Shown here piece after piece: positions 41,979-51,088 of a stretch of DNA of 64,000 nucleotides. A model generated the notes under the pieces. It saw only the letters and a program-made list of their open reading frames with translations. It searched no databases and had not been told where the DNA came from. The translations under genes were made by a program, and so were the position numbers. Within the stretch, counting starts at the first letter, position 1, and each line of letters starts with the position of its first letter. The DNA comes from Ekhidna lutea (GTDB lineage Bacteria; Bacteroidota; Bacteroidia; Cytophagales; Cyclobacteriaceae). Where the stretch lies: positions 830,183-894,182 of the forward strand of contig NZ_FZPD01000002.1 of NCBI RefSeq assembly GCF_900188325.1, read 5' to 3'.

Positions 41979-44900
41979 CTATTTCTTGATAATTCTTCTA
42001 AGAATCTGAGTAGTAGAACCATCAATCGACAGGATATAAATACCATTTTGTACCTCTCTCATATCAATTTGTAGGTTATTTGATCCTTCTTCCAATACGC
42101 GTTCTTGCATCACAACGCTTCTCCCATTCAGGTCTATGAGGCTGAGTGTTACTACCTCCTCTGCTACACCTGGAACCTGTACGGTAAGTAGCTCTATTAC
42201 CGGATTTGGGTAGATCAACAATTCTTGGTCAATACCTAATTCATTGATTTCGTTTGCCTCGTGTAAAGCTGTAATTGTTTTTCCTGATCCTCCCGTTCGA
42301 GCACCAGCAGAGTTGATGCCGGTAACATTGATTTCATCCAGGTGGATATCATCTCCGTTTCCTGAAGCATCACATCTAAACCGTACTTTCATATCCGAAG
42401 CAAAGTTGACATTCGAAGGATCTACCGTAACCGTTGCGGCATAGAAGATATTGTTGCTAAAGTCCGTTCCTCTTGCAAATGCGGCTACAGTAACATACGA
42501 TGATCCATCAAATAGCTGTACCCAGAAATCTTCTCCGTTTTCCATGGAGATAGCCAAAAAGTTAAAGTCGATTCTAACCTGATCATACGAAGTGACATCT
42601 ACACTATTCGTGTAAGTAATCACAGAAGTGTTAGTGTTATCCTGAATACCTGCTGAGTAGCTTCCGGCAAATGCTCTTGAAGCATCGTTTGATCGGTAAG
42701 CATCCTTACCTCCATCGGAGAAATTGCCCCAACCCGATTCAAACCCATCATATGATATCAACGTCTCGCCTGAAGAGGCAGCTTCACCCGTGATGGTCAC
42801 TGAGGCAGAGGAACTGACCGCCTCATCATTATCGGTTGCATTTGCAGATACGTTGTACGTCCCTACTCCAATTGTCCAATTAATCTCATAAGGTGCGTTA
42901 TTATCAACTCCAATGGATGTACCATCTATGAAAAACTCTACTGAAGAAACGGTACCGTCAGAATCGCTTGCGCTTGCGGTTATACTTACTGCATCTCCAT
43001 CTGTATAGGATGATCCATTCGTTGGAGAAGTTATGGAAACAGAAGGCGCAACATTAGGTGTACTTTCTCCATATCTCAATCCAAGCCCATCAGAATTATC
43101 CATGGCGTGAGAAGTCCATTCAGCTACTGTATATACATCATTGGGAGTATCTATAGCATCGTTTCTTCGAAGCGTCACATCCTGTCCGTAGGTGGAAGCA
43201 CTATTAAATGCTCCGAGTATATCTATTAAAGTGCCATCTTTAAAAAGACCGACGGCATCATTGCCATTGTAGGTAAGCTCTGAATTGCCTCCGCTAAAGT
43301 CTGCCTTTGAAAGGATATCCGCATTCGCGTAAGAATTAGCAAGTACGTAAACTTCTCCGTCGTTTAAAGCGCCACTAAGAGCTATTCCACCTGACCAGCC
43401 GCCTGAGCCATTGGTTTGCTTTTTGATCTCATACCCAGCCATATTCACAGCTGATCCAGAGGTGTTAGCTACTTCTAAGGCCTTGTTATAAGAACTTCCT
43501 TCGATGTACTCTGAAAAATATAAGACACCTGAAGAAGGAGCCTCTCCTGTTATGCTTATCGCTGTAGAGATTGTTTCTGCGCCATCGTCATCTGTAGCTG
43601 TGGCTGTCAAACTCATTGAACCTTCAATAGCCGTATATGAAGATTCATATGGCGCAGAAGCATCTGTTCCAATGGAAGTGCCATTCACAAAAAACTCCAC
43701 TGAGGCAATAGTTCCATCGGTATCACTCGCATTTGCACTGATTGTGAAAGCATTTCCAGCTGTTACAGTGGAACCATTAGCTGGTGAAGTAATATCAATG
43801 GAAGGTGCTTGGTTTGGAGGGGTCACATCCATGGTATGCGTACCTAAATGAGAGAAGTCATCTGATACATATGAGGTCCATTCAGCAATCGTATATGAAG
43901 TATTTGGCGAAGTGATATTTGAATTTCTAACCAATGTTACATTCTGACCATACGTTGCTGAACTATTAAAATCACCAATCGCATCAATCAAAACGCCTGA
44001 TTTATGTAACGATATTGCATCATTCCCATTAAAATTTAACTCTGTAGTACTTCCGACATGATCTGCTTGTGCTAAAATAGTTGCGGAGGCTGAGGAGTGA
44101 GCCAATACATAGACATCTCCATCCGCTAAGTTTCCTGATAAAACGATTCCTGATGACCAGCTCCCCGAACCATTGGTTTGTTTTTTAACTACATAAGCCG
44201 AAAGGTTCACATCAGCACCAGTGAAATTGGCTATTTCGATCGCTTTGTTATACGAAGATCCTTCTATGTATTCAGAAAAAAGCAAATCAGATGCTGATCC
44301 ACCGCCAGTTCCTGCTGCATTTACTGTAATATTAAAATTCTGAGTGGCGATATCTGTTCCATCAGTCACTTCCAGCGATACAGCGTGGGACCCTACATCC
44401 GAAGTTGATGGCGTTCCAGTCAATGTACCTGCTCCATTTCCAGAATCTGTGTAAACCAACCAAGATGGCAAAACAGGAGCGGTGAGTGTTCGAGTACCAC
44501 TTCCACCGGTTGAGGTTATACTATACGTATATGCTGCATTTTCTGTAGCTGTGGTAGTCGGAGTTGAAGTAAAACTCGGAGCTGAGGGTGTCCCCCCTCC
44601 ATTTCCCCATATGGACGCAACATATTCAGGATGATCGATAAATGGATTTCGGTTTCCCTGATAACCATAAATGATGTCATTCCTGGTTTGCTCATACGCA
44701 TCCACCGGATCTTGCTCATGCCAGGTAATCAATACCGAAAGTTTTGCATGAATGGGTGACTTGTCAGATGAACTCAATAACGTTTCAGTCAACTCAAGAT
44801 CAGGCTCTCCTCCTTCTCCTTCATATCTTGTTGCCATGTAGAACATCATTCGGGCCACATCTCCTTTTACTTCAGCCCTTGGTTCCCATGTGAAAGCGCC

Positions 44901-45392
44901 AGATCCTCCAGTGTACGATTGCGTAGGACCTGAATATTGACCACTTCCATCGACATACTGCTCGGTTGCTTCATCAAAGTTCCGATTGCTCCGTGCAGAA
45001 TTTGTTGACGCATCTTCGGCTCGTAAATGATGTACATCCGTTCCTGCACCAGGTGTGGTTCCAAAATCTCCTCTGGACTTAGCCCACACATGTTCTCTCG
45101 TCCACCCATTACCACCGTCATATTCGGCAGCTGCGTTCATAGAAAATGCCGAATAGAGTCCAATCACATTGTTCGGGTTATTTGGATCGACATCCGTTTC
45201 TTTTAAAATATCCCAGGTATCTGTGGAAGAAGATGAATACGGATATTCAGTGTGTCCTTTTATAATATTATTGAGTGCAGCTTTTAGTTCCGCACCGCTT
45301 TTTCCATCGGCTGTACTATAATAACCAGCCGGAATCTGTGCCATTGCCACACTTGCAGCAATAAGCATAAAAATGCCAAGAAATCTTCTCAT
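41979..45392 (-). CDS. secreted endonuclease I with two lamin-tail/Ig modules and T9SS type A tail
   Basis: I choose ATG at 45392, which gives the signal peptide MRRFLGIFMLIAASVAMAQ and a product of 1137 residues; a longer frame from 45476 lacks a signal. Residues 20-260 are an endonuclease I (EndA/NucM) domain with WTREHVWAKSRGDF and VHHLRAEDASTN. Then come an Ig-like putative-binding domain, a lamin-tail domain (FSEYIEGSSYNKAIEI), an Ig-like domain, a second lamin-tail domain (FSEYIEGSSYNKALEV), a second Ig-like domain and a carbohydrate-binding-like segment. A T9SS sorting tail (LLIYPNPVIELLTVQV) ends it. It is probably an extracellular DNase or RNase for nutrient scavenging. The two lamin-tail/Ig modules look like an internal duplication. 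Confidence 0.93.
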   Translation of the reverse strand: MRRFLGIFMLIAASVAMAQIPAGYYSTADGKSGAELKAALNNIIKGHTEYPYSSSSTDTWDILKETDVDPNNPNNVIGLYSAFSMNAAAEYDGGNGWTREHVWAKSRGDFGTTPGAGTDVHHLRAEDASTNSARSNRNFDEATEQYVDGSGQYSGPTQSYTGGSGAFTWEPRAEVKGDVARMMFYMATRYEGEGGEPDLELTETLLSSSDKSPIHAKLSVLITWHEQDPVDAYEQTRNDIIYGYQGNRNPFIDHPEYVASIWGNGGGTPSAPSFTSTPTTTATENAAYTYSITSTGGSGTRTLTAPVLPSWLVYTDSGNGAGTLTGTPSTSDVGSHAVSLEVTDGTDIATQNFNITVNAAGTGGGSASDLLFSEYIEGSSYNKAIEIANFTGADVNLSAYVVKKQTNGSGSWSSGIVLSGNLADGDVYVLAHSSASATILAQADHVGSTTELNFNGNDAISLHKSGVLIDAIGDFNSSATYGQNVTLVRNSNITSPNTSYTIAEWTSYVSDDFSHLGTHTMDVTPPNQAPSIDITSPANGSTVTAGNAFTISANASDTDGTIASVEFFVNGTSIGTDASAPYESSYTAIEGSMSLTATATDDDGAETISTAISITGEAPSSGVLYFSEYIEGSSYNKALEVANTSGSAVNMAGYEIKKQTNGSGGWSGGIALSGALNDGEVYVLANSYANADILSKADFSGGNSELTYNGNDAVGLFKDGTLIDILGAFNSASTYGQDVTLRRNDAIDTPNDVYTVAEWTSHAMDNSDGLGLRYGESTPNVAPSVSITSPTNGSSYTDGDAVSITASASDSDGTVSSVEFFIDGTSIGVDNNAPYEINWTIGVGTYNVSANATDNDEAVSSSASVTITGEAASSGETLISYDGFESGWGNFSDGGKDAYRSNDASRAFAGSYSAGIQDNTNTSVITYTNSVDVTSYDQVRIDFNFLAISMENGEDFWVQLFDGSSYVTVAAFARGTDFSNNIFYAATVTVDPSNVNFASDMKVRFRCDASGNGDDIHLDEINVTGINSAGARTGGSGKTITALHEANEINELGIDQELLIYPNPVIELLTVQVPGVAEEVVTLSLIDLNGRSVVMQERVLEEGSNNLQIDMREVQNGIYILSIDGSTTQILRRIIKK

Positions 45393-45536
45393 AATAAGTT
45401 TGGTAAGGTTGAGGTTGTTACGGGTATTAATTTCGGCAAAAAAAAGAGCAATCCCAACTATATCAAAGAAAGACATGTGAACAGATTGTTACCATTTTTC
45501 AAGAAATTAGTTGTATAATGAAATAAAAGTTTAAAT

Positions 45537-45579
45537 ATCATTTCTAAAACAGTATATAATTTCGTTATGTAGAAATGAT
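45537..45579. promoter_or_regulatory. 10-bp inverted repeat between divergent genes
   Basis: ATCATTTCTA at 45537-45546 is the exact reverse complement of TAGAAATGAT at 45570-45579, with a 23-bp spacer. It lies 35 bp before the aminotransferase start and 145 bp from the endonuclease start. It could be an operator or a hairpin; no regulator gene is adjacent. Confidence 0.35.
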
Positions 45580-45600
45580 GTGAAGTTGACATCCACCGCG

Positions 45601-45608
45601 TAATTTTG
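45601..45608 (+). promoter_or_regulatory. TAnnTTTG -7 element before the aminotransferase start
   Basis: TAATTTTG fits the consensus and ends 5 bp before the ATG at 45614, so a transcript from it would be nearly leaderless. A TTG lies only 12 bp upstream, shorter than usual. Confidence 0.35.
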
Positions 45609-45613
45609 AGTAT

Positions 45614-46774
45614 ATGAGCAACCACGTTTCGTTATCCCCACGGCTGGATTCCTCCGGCACCACCATTTTCACAGTCATGTCCAAACTGGCCTCCGAGCAT
45701 AAGGCAATAAACCTGGGTCAGGGGTTTCCTGATTTTGAATGTGATGAGAAGTTGAAAGAATTGGTCGCCAAGCATCTGAAGGAAGGAAAAAATCAGTACG
45801 TCCCTTTAGCAGGACTGCCAAAACTCAATGAAACATTGAGTAAAAAGATGGAGCATCTATATGGGATGCCTATAAATCCTGATTCACAAATCTGTGTGAC
45901 TGCCGGTGCAACCCAGGCACTCTATACAGCTATCATGGCTTTTGTAAAAGAAGGTGATGAAGTGATCATCTTTGAACCAGCATATGATTGCTATACGCCC
46001 CAAATCAAAATAGCAGGCGGAATCGTAAAGCCATATATAATGACCTATCCTGACTATGGGATTGACTGGAATAAGGTGAAAGAAATGGTGACGGATAAAA
46101 CCCGCATGATCATTATCAATACCCCTCACAATCCTAGCGGAACAGTACTGAATGAATCAGATATGAAGTCACTAGAAAATATCATATCAGGAACAAACAT
46201 CGTTGTACTTAGTGACGAGGTGTATGAGCATCTGATTTTTGATGGGGAGAACCATCAAAGTGTAATGCAGTATTCTGCTTTATTTGAACAATCATTGGCT
46301 GTTTTTTCTTTTGGAAAAACACTACATGCTACCGGCTGGAAGTTGGGATATATTGTTGGTCCCGAATACCTGATAAAAGAATTTAAAGTCATTCATCAAT
46401 GGAATGTCTTTTGCACCAATTCGTTCGTTCAGTTTGCCATTGCTGAATATCTGGCAGAGCCTAAAAACTACGAATATCTGCCTTCCTTTTTTGAGGAGAA
46501 AAGAAATATAATGAATGAACTTCTAACGGGTGTACCATTGACCCCAAAAGTGGCCAAAGGAACCTATTTTCAAGCTTACGACTACTCAGAAGTCAGCGAT
46601 ATGGATGATCTAGAATTTGCTAAGTACCTCACTTCTAAAATCGGAGTAGCCGCCATCCCAATGTCCCCCTTTTATACGAATCCCCCAGGAGATAAAGTCA
46701 TTCGGCTGTGTTTTGCTAAAAAAGAGGAAACTATAGAGGCAGCAGCAGAACGATTGATGAAATTGAGGGGTTAA
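45614..46774 (+). CDS. PLP-dependent aminotransferase, methionine/kynurenine type
   Basis: A fold-type I aminotransferase of 386 residues in the class I/II subgroup that includes E. coli YbdL and kynurenine aminotransferase. The PLP-binding lysine is Lys235 (FSFGKTLHATGWKLGY). Other conserved parts are INLGQGFPDFECDE, VTAGATQALYTAI, NTPHNPSGTVL and LSDEVYEHLIFDG, and the C-terminal carboxylate-binding Arg is in VIRLCFAKK. It transfers the amino group of methionine or an aromatic amino acid to a 2-oxo acid, in the cytoplasm. The gene stands alone, followed by a palindromic repeat element. Confidence 0.92.
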   Translation: MSNHVSLSPRLDSSGTTIFTVMSKLASEHKAINLGQGFPDFECDEKLKELVAKHLKEGKNQYVPLAGLPKLNETLSKKMEHLYGMPINPDSQICVTAGATQALYTAIMAFVKEGDEVIIFEPAYDCYTPQIKIAGGIVKPYIMTYPDYGIDWNKVKEMVTDKTRMIIINTPHNPSGTVLNESDMKSLENIISGTNIVVLSDEVYEHLIFDGENHQSVMQYSALFEQSLAVFSFGKTLHATGWKLGYIVGPEYLIKEFKVIHQWNVFCTNSFVQFAIAEYLAEPKNYEYLPSFFEEKRNIMNELLTGVPLTPKVAKGTYFQAYDYSEVSDMDDLEFAKYLTSKIGVAAIPMSPFYTNPPGDKVIRLCFAKKEETIEAAAERLMKLRG

Positions 46775-46800
46775 GTATTTCAAAAATGACACAATTAAGT

Positions 46801-46924
46801 CTCCTCCGGGGAGCGGTCCGACGTTTCAGAGATAAAGGTGGGTTATTAAATAATAGTCATTTTTGAATACCAGGATGATAAAAAATCAGTTTCCGACCCA
46901 CCCCAACCCCTCCCAGGAGGGGAT
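46801..46924. repeat. palindromic intergenic repeat element, copy 1
   Basis: It fills the gap between the aminotransferase and transglutaminase-like genes. CCCCTCC (46907-46913) and GGAGGGG (46916-46922) form a tight hairpin. GGTGGGT (46837-46843) pairs with ACCCACC (46896-46902) across 52 nt. The string ACCCACC, AACC, CTCCC, AGGGG recurs in the same order in the reverse complement of the element at 51006-51063. It resembles the GC-rich intergenic palindromes scattered in Bacteroidota genomes and is not coding. Confidence 0.65.
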
Positions 46925-46954
46925 CATACCGTGAGTGAGGTTATTTTGAATATA

Positions 46955-47593
46955 ATGACAGAAAACACCGAAAGCACTTATTTCTTTGACTATGAGTCAC
47001 CTGAAATTCAAGAACTGATTGCACAATTTAAAAATCCCGCTTTGAGTGATCAGGAAAAAGCAGCGGGTCTTTACCTCAAAATACGAGACGGGTGGCGATA
47101 CAATCCTTACGATATCCATTTCAGAAAAGAAGCCTTAAAAGCCAGTAACATCGTCCAAAAAAAGCACGGGCACTGTATTGATAAATCAATCTTATACATT
47201 GCTGGTTTAAGAGGACTGGGCATTCCTGCCAAGCTTCACCTGGCGAAAGTGAAAAACCACATCGCGGTAGAACGGCTTACGGAGAAGTTTGGCACCAATG
47301 AGCTAACTCCTCATGGTATGGTGGATGTTTTTATTGATGGGAAATGGGTGAAGGCCACTCCAGCATTTAACGCCGAACTTTGCAGACTTACGGGTGTGGA
47401 ACCCCTGGAATTTGATGGAACAGCAGATTCCATCTTTCAGGAATACAATCAAGATGGAAAAGAGTTTATGGAGTACCTGGAGGATTATGGGTCTTTTGAT
47501 GATGTCCCATTTGAATTTATTCAACAGAACATGGAAGAAAATTATCCAAAACTTAAAAGCCTGCTTAATGAGGCAGGTGAACTAAAGTTGTAA
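46955..47593 (+). CDS. transglutaminase-like (cysteine protease fold) protein
   Basis: A cytoplasmic-looking protein of 212 residues from ATG at 46955; GTG at 46931 would add eight residues (MSEVILNI). The papain-like triad is Cys74 in KHGHCIDKSILYIAGLRGLG, followed by His in LTPHGMVDVFIDGKW and an Asp-equivalent further on. Before the Cys, WRYNPYDIHF is typical of these bacterial transglutaminase-core proteins. It may be a protease or amidase; no substrate can be named. No signal peptide is present. Confidence 0.88.
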   Translation: MTENTESTYFFDYESPEIQELIAQFKNPALSDQEKAAGLYLKIRDGWRYNPYDIHFRKEALKASNIVQKKHGHCIDKSILYIAGLRGLGIPAKLHLAKVKNHIAVERLTEKFGTNELTPHGMVDVFIDGKWVKATPAFNAELCRLTGVEPLEFDGTADSIFQEYNQDGKEFMEYLEDYGSFDDVPFEFIQQNMEENYPKLKSLLNEAGELKL

Positions 47594-47607
47594 AATGCGC
47601 TAACGTT

Positions 47608-47991
47608 TTAGCTAAATCTATTTAAAGCTCTCTTTAAGAAATCACTGCTGATTGGCTTTGAAACAAACTCCCGAACAATCGAAAAATTCTTAGCTCGCAC
47701 CTTATCTTCAGGATCAATTGATGAGCTGAGGATATATATATCCATTTCAGTTTTTACTGCAGAATTGGCATAGTTTTCCAAAAACCGCCATCCACTACAA
47801 ACAGGCATATTTAAATCCAGCAACAAAATATTCGGTATTACCGCTGGCGATGAACGTAGGTAATTGAGGATCTCTTCACCATTAAAAAATGACAAGAATT
47901 TGCATCCATCATTAATCATTTTCACATTGCTTTCCACAAGCCAGTGGAACACCTCTTCATCATCAACCAATCCAATAACCTTACTATTCAT
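47608..47991 (-). CDS. single-domain response regulator
   Basis: A 127-residue receiver-only protein with acidic pocket VDDEE at 9-13, phospho-acceptor Asp59 (LLLDLNMPV), switch serines in LSSSID and the conserved Lys in VSKPISS. The GWRFLENYANS segment is like that in Rcp1-type receivers. It overlaps the end of the adjacent kinase gene by 8 bp, so the two form a two-component pair. It is a relative of the receiver at 13839. Confidence 0.93.
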   Translation of the reverse strand: MNSKVIGLVDDEEVFHWLVESNVKMINDGCKFLSFFNGEEILNYLRSSPAVIPNILLLDLNMPVCSGWRFLENYANSAVKTEMDIYILSSSIDPEDKVRAKNFSIVREFVSKPISSDFLKRALNRFS

Positions 47992-49894
47992 ATTGATTCT
48001 TAAACACTATTTTAAACGTAGTACCTTCATTTACTTTACTATCCACTTCAATCTCATCCCCCATGGTTCTAATTTGATTCTTTACCAGGAAAAGCCCCAC
48101 TCCTTTGCTATCCATGTTAAGATGAAATGTCTTTCCGAAGGAAAAAATATCTTCTTTATGTTTAGACAAATCTATACCTAATCCATTATCTGTAAAATAT
48201 AAAATGACAGTATTTTTTATTTTTTTAGTTCTAATGATCACCTCGGGCTTTTCTGTTTTCGAACAAAATTTTATTGAATTGCTAAGCAAATTCAGTAGAA
48301 TATTCTCAAGAAAAATCGGTGGGTACTTAATCACCGGAGCTTGCATAAAGTCAGCATCTACAACGATATTTTTTTCCGAAAGACTAATCTTCATTAGCTC
48401 AATAACAGAACTTAAGCAATCTTCAAATCGAAGTTTCTCAGACCTTATTCTATCCCCTTGTTGCACTTTCAGTACCTTATTGAGATCATCAATTGTTTCC
48501 AGCGCCTTTTTACAAACATCTTTTATATAGGAAACTGCTTGATCCTGATCCTTTTCATTACTATTGAAATACAAATCACTTAAACCTGCTATGCTACTAA
48601 GTGGCGACCTTAAATTATGTGAAACAATCTGAGCAAACTCAAGTAATCGTTCGTTCCTTCTTTCAACCTCTTTCGTTGAAGCAGTCAATTGCTGATTTTT
48701 CTCTTTCAGAACTTCCTCCATTCTTTTCCGCGCTGAAAAATCCATGTACGTGCAGATGACATGCAGCAAATCTTTGTTGTGATCATAAATAGGCTCAGCG
48801 TCGACCATCAACCACACCCGATCTTTTGTAATAGGTCTAAAAACGCCCATCACCACTTGTTTAATGGCCTTTTTCTCTTTAATGCACATTGGGATAGGAA
48901 AATCTTCGGGTTTCATTCTGTCCCCATCACTATCTATCACATTCCATTCATTATCCATAGCGGCTGTCCCTACAAACTGAGATTCAGTCATTCCCAAAAG
49001 GGTAAAGGCAGTCTTATTGTGCATTACAGGCACCATGTTTACATCATAAAGTGCCACTCCTACATTTAGATTATTCATTAATGACCGAAATCGATTTTCG
49101 CTTTGAGTCAACGCCATCCGTGACAGCATCAATTCGGTCACATCACTCATCATGCCTAGCATTCGTTTTGCCTTCCCATCATCTGAGAGAAATGTTCCTT
49201 TGTCATAAATATTTCGATACTCGCCATCTTTTCGCCTGAAGCGATAATAGACTTCAAAGGTTTTCAACTGAGATTGTGCTTCCTCGAGTGCTTTAAAAGT
49301 TGATTCCCGATCATCAGGATGAATAAGGTCTCCCCATCGGTTGATATCTCCCATTTCCTCATTAGAGAAGGATAAAATGTGCTTTACGTTTCCACTCCAT
49401 ATTATGCTACCAGATTCAATATCATAATCATAGACTATTACCCCTGCTGCATCAGCCACCAACTTATGCCTCCGCTCCCAATCTTCTCGCTCTATCTCCA
49501 AACGCTTACGCTCTGTAATATCCTGGATAGTGCCAATCAACAAAGACATCCCATCTTCTTGATAGTACTTACCTATGCCTTCCAACCAATGATAGGTACC
49601 ATCTGTCCACAGAACACGATGTTCAAGTGTGATGTATTCATCAAGATTTAAATGCTCAAGAGATTTTGCAACCCTTTCTTTATCATCATCATGAATCAAT
49701 TTGAAGTAGCCGTCGAATGTCCCGTCGTAAGACTTAGAGAATTCAAAAAAATGAAAAGACTGATCCACCGACCAATGAATGATACGTGTAGTTAGGTTCA
49801 ACTCACATAACGTGATTTTAGCGTTGGATAGCGTAGTTCGTATCCTACGATCGAGTACATGATTCCCAATGAAAGAATCAGTTGGACTTTCCAT
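47984..49894 (-). CDS. multi-PAS sensor histidine kinase
   Basis: A 636-residue kinase with no transmembrane helix. Three PAS/PAC domains lie at about 30-140, 150-265 and 270-395 (endings TIQDITERKRLE, MSDVTELML and YMDFSARKRMEE). A coiled coil, a HisKA domain with the phospho-acceptor in IVSHNLRSPLSSIAGL and a HATPase domain (YFTDNGLGIDL, GVGLFLVKNQIRTMG) follow. It is probably a cytoplasmic sensor; the ligands of the PAS domains are unknown. It is co-transcribed with the receiver at 47608. Confidence 0.93.
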   Translation of the reverse strand: MESPTDSFIGNHVLDRRIRTTLSNAKITLCELNLTTRIIHWSVDQSFHFFEFSKSYDGTFDGYFKLIHDDDKERVAKSLEHLNLDEYITLEHRVLWTDGTYHWLEGIGKYYQEDGMSLLIGTIQDITERKRLEIEREDWERRHKLVADAAGVIVYDYDIESGSIIWSGNVKHILSFSNEEMGDINRWGDLIHPDDRESTFKALEEAQSQLKTFEVYYRFRRKDGEYRNIYDKGTFLSDDGKAKRMLGMMSDVTELMLSRMALTQSENRFRSLMNNLNVGVALYDVNMVPVMHNKTAFTLLGMTESQFVGTAAMDNEWNVIDSDGDRMKPEDFPIPMCIKEKKAIKQVVMGVFRPITKDRVWLMVDAEPIYDHNKDLLHVICTYMDFSARKRMEEVLKEKNQQLTASTKEVERRNERLLEFAQIVSHNLRSPLSSIAGLSDLYFNSNEKDQDQAVSYIKDVCKKALETIDDLNKVLKVQQGDRIRSEKLRFEDCLSSVIELMKISLSEKNIVVDADFMQAPVIKYPPIFLENILLNLLSNSIKFCSKTEKPEVIIRTKKIKNTVILYFTDNGLGIDLSKHKEDIFSFGKTFHLNMDSKGVGLFLVKNQIRTMGDEIEVDSKVNEGTTFKIVFKNQYE

Positions 49895-50087
49895 TTATGT
49901 AGCTGGTTAAAGTGAAATCCTAAATAAATTATAAAAGTTAACGATTTGTCTGAAATATAAAAAGCTTTATATCGGTTAACGGTAAATAATAGTATCGATC
50001 CAATGCGCTTCTATCCGATGATCCTGAGGATATTCTTTCACTAGTGACTGCAGATGAACTAAAATTGCAGCAAATAGTTACTTTAGA

Positions 50088-50993
50088 ATGGCTGAAACAA
50101 AACATTGGACCGGATCAGACAAATATCTATGTGACCCTGAGCTTGCTCAGGCTTTTCATATGGCCCGTACGCTAGGGATGCCACTACTCATAGAGGGTGA
50201 GCCAGGCACTGGCAAAACTGAGCTCCCTATTCATTATGCCAAAGACCGTGGATTACCTCTGGAGGTCTATCCGGTTGGATCAAAAAGCAATGTAGAGCAA
50301 TTCGTGGCTCGATTTGATCATGTGAAATATCTAAGAGACTCACAGATTGAAATTCTGAATGCACAGCGTGAAGAAAAAGGTTTAGCTGCCAGATCCACAA
50401 GTGACAGAAACCCTGAAAACCTCAAAGACTATGTAGTAAAAGGCCCTGCGGCAATTGCTTATAGTAAACCAAACTCTGTTTTACTTATCGATGAAATAGA
50501 CAAAGCACCAAGAGAGTTTCCAAATGATCTGCTTTATGCACTGAGCCACCGCAAATTTATTATGCCTGAATCTGGCGAGGTGATTGAAGCTTCCGAAGAA
50601 GACATGCCAGCCATTGTTATTACCTCAAACAGGGAACAGGAGTTACCTACTGCATTTAAAGGAAGGTGCATCTATCATTACATTCATTTCCCTGAAAAAG
50701 ATGTGATGGAGAAGATTGTAGAGAAACATCATCCGGGGCTGAATGAAAAAGTAGTGAAGGTAGCATTAGATGTATTTTATCACCTGAGAAGACTGGGGCT
50801 GGAACGCTCACCTACCACAAGAGAAATTTTAAATTGGCTTAAGTACATGAGTGATATTGCGCCAAAAACAGCGATTGAAAAAATTGAAGGACTGGAAGGC
50901 ATAGGTGCGCTGATTAAAACCCAGACCGATATGGAGCGGGTGAATCGTATGATTGGCGCTGATAACAATTTAGGAAGTCCTTCGTGGAATTAA
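50088..50993 (+). CDS. MoxR-family AAA+ ATPase
   Basis: A 301-residue chaperone-type ATPase. Walker A is GEPGTGKTE with Lys43, and Walker B is LLIDEIDKAP with Asp135 and Glu136. Sensor 1 lies in IVITSNREQELP and the C-terminal lid follows. MoxR ATPases work with a von Willebrand A (VWA) partner to mature or remodel enzymes; the partner here is 95 bp downstream. The target is unknown, since no obvious metalloenzyme gene lies beside it. The 193-bp gap upstream holds a short AT-rich dyad and nothing else I can support. Confidence 0.92.
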   Translation: MAETKHWTGSDKYLCDPELAQAFHMARTLGMPLLIEGEPGTGKTELPIHYAKDRGLPLEVYPVGSKSNVEQFVARFDHVKYLRDSQIEILNAQREEKGLAARSTSDRNPENLKDYVVKGPAAIAYSKPNSVLLIDEIDKAPREFPNDLLYALSHRKFIMPESGEVIEASEEDMPAIVITSNREQELPTAFKGRCIYHYIHFPEKDVMEKIVEKHHPGLNEKVVKVALDVFYHLRRLGLERSPTTREILNWLKYMSDIAPKTAIEKIEGLEGIGALIKTQTDMERVNRMIGADNNLGSPSWN

Positions 50994-51005
50994 AAAGGCC
51001 TTATT

Positions 51006-51063
51006 CCTCCCTCGAGGGAGGTTAGGTGGGTGATAGTCACCTCTGTAATCCCCTCAAGGGGAT
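51006..51063. repeat. palindromic intergenic repeat element, copy 2
   Basis: Between the MoxR and VWA genes lie three consecutive palindromes: CCTCCCTCGAGGGAGG (51006-51021), AGGTG/CACCT (51024-51042) and ATCCCC-TCAA-GGGGAT (51048-51063), followed by GTTTT. Read in reverse complement it repeats the order ACCCACC, AACC, CTCCC, GAGGG of copy 1 at 46801. The last hairpin could act as a weak terminator or a processing site. Confidence 0.65.
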
Positions 51064-51088
51064 GTTTTAAAAAAGAAACATAATTAGA

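Noticed and set aside
45393..45476. Longer N-terminus for the endonuclease
   Set aside because: The extra 28 residues precede a complete signal peptide starting at 45392; such an extension would block export.
32551..46878. The 14-mer GAATACCAGGATGA occurs in two intergenic regions, near 32555 and 46865
   Set aside because: In 64 kb several identical 14-mers are expected by chance, and the flanks do not match. Not called a repeat.
49993..50175. An open frame of about 60 codons before and into the MoxR gene, reading plausibly (LLSDDPEDILSLVTADELK)
   Set aside because: It has no ATG start after the upstream stops and overlaps the well-supported MoxR start by 88 bp. It is probably chance.
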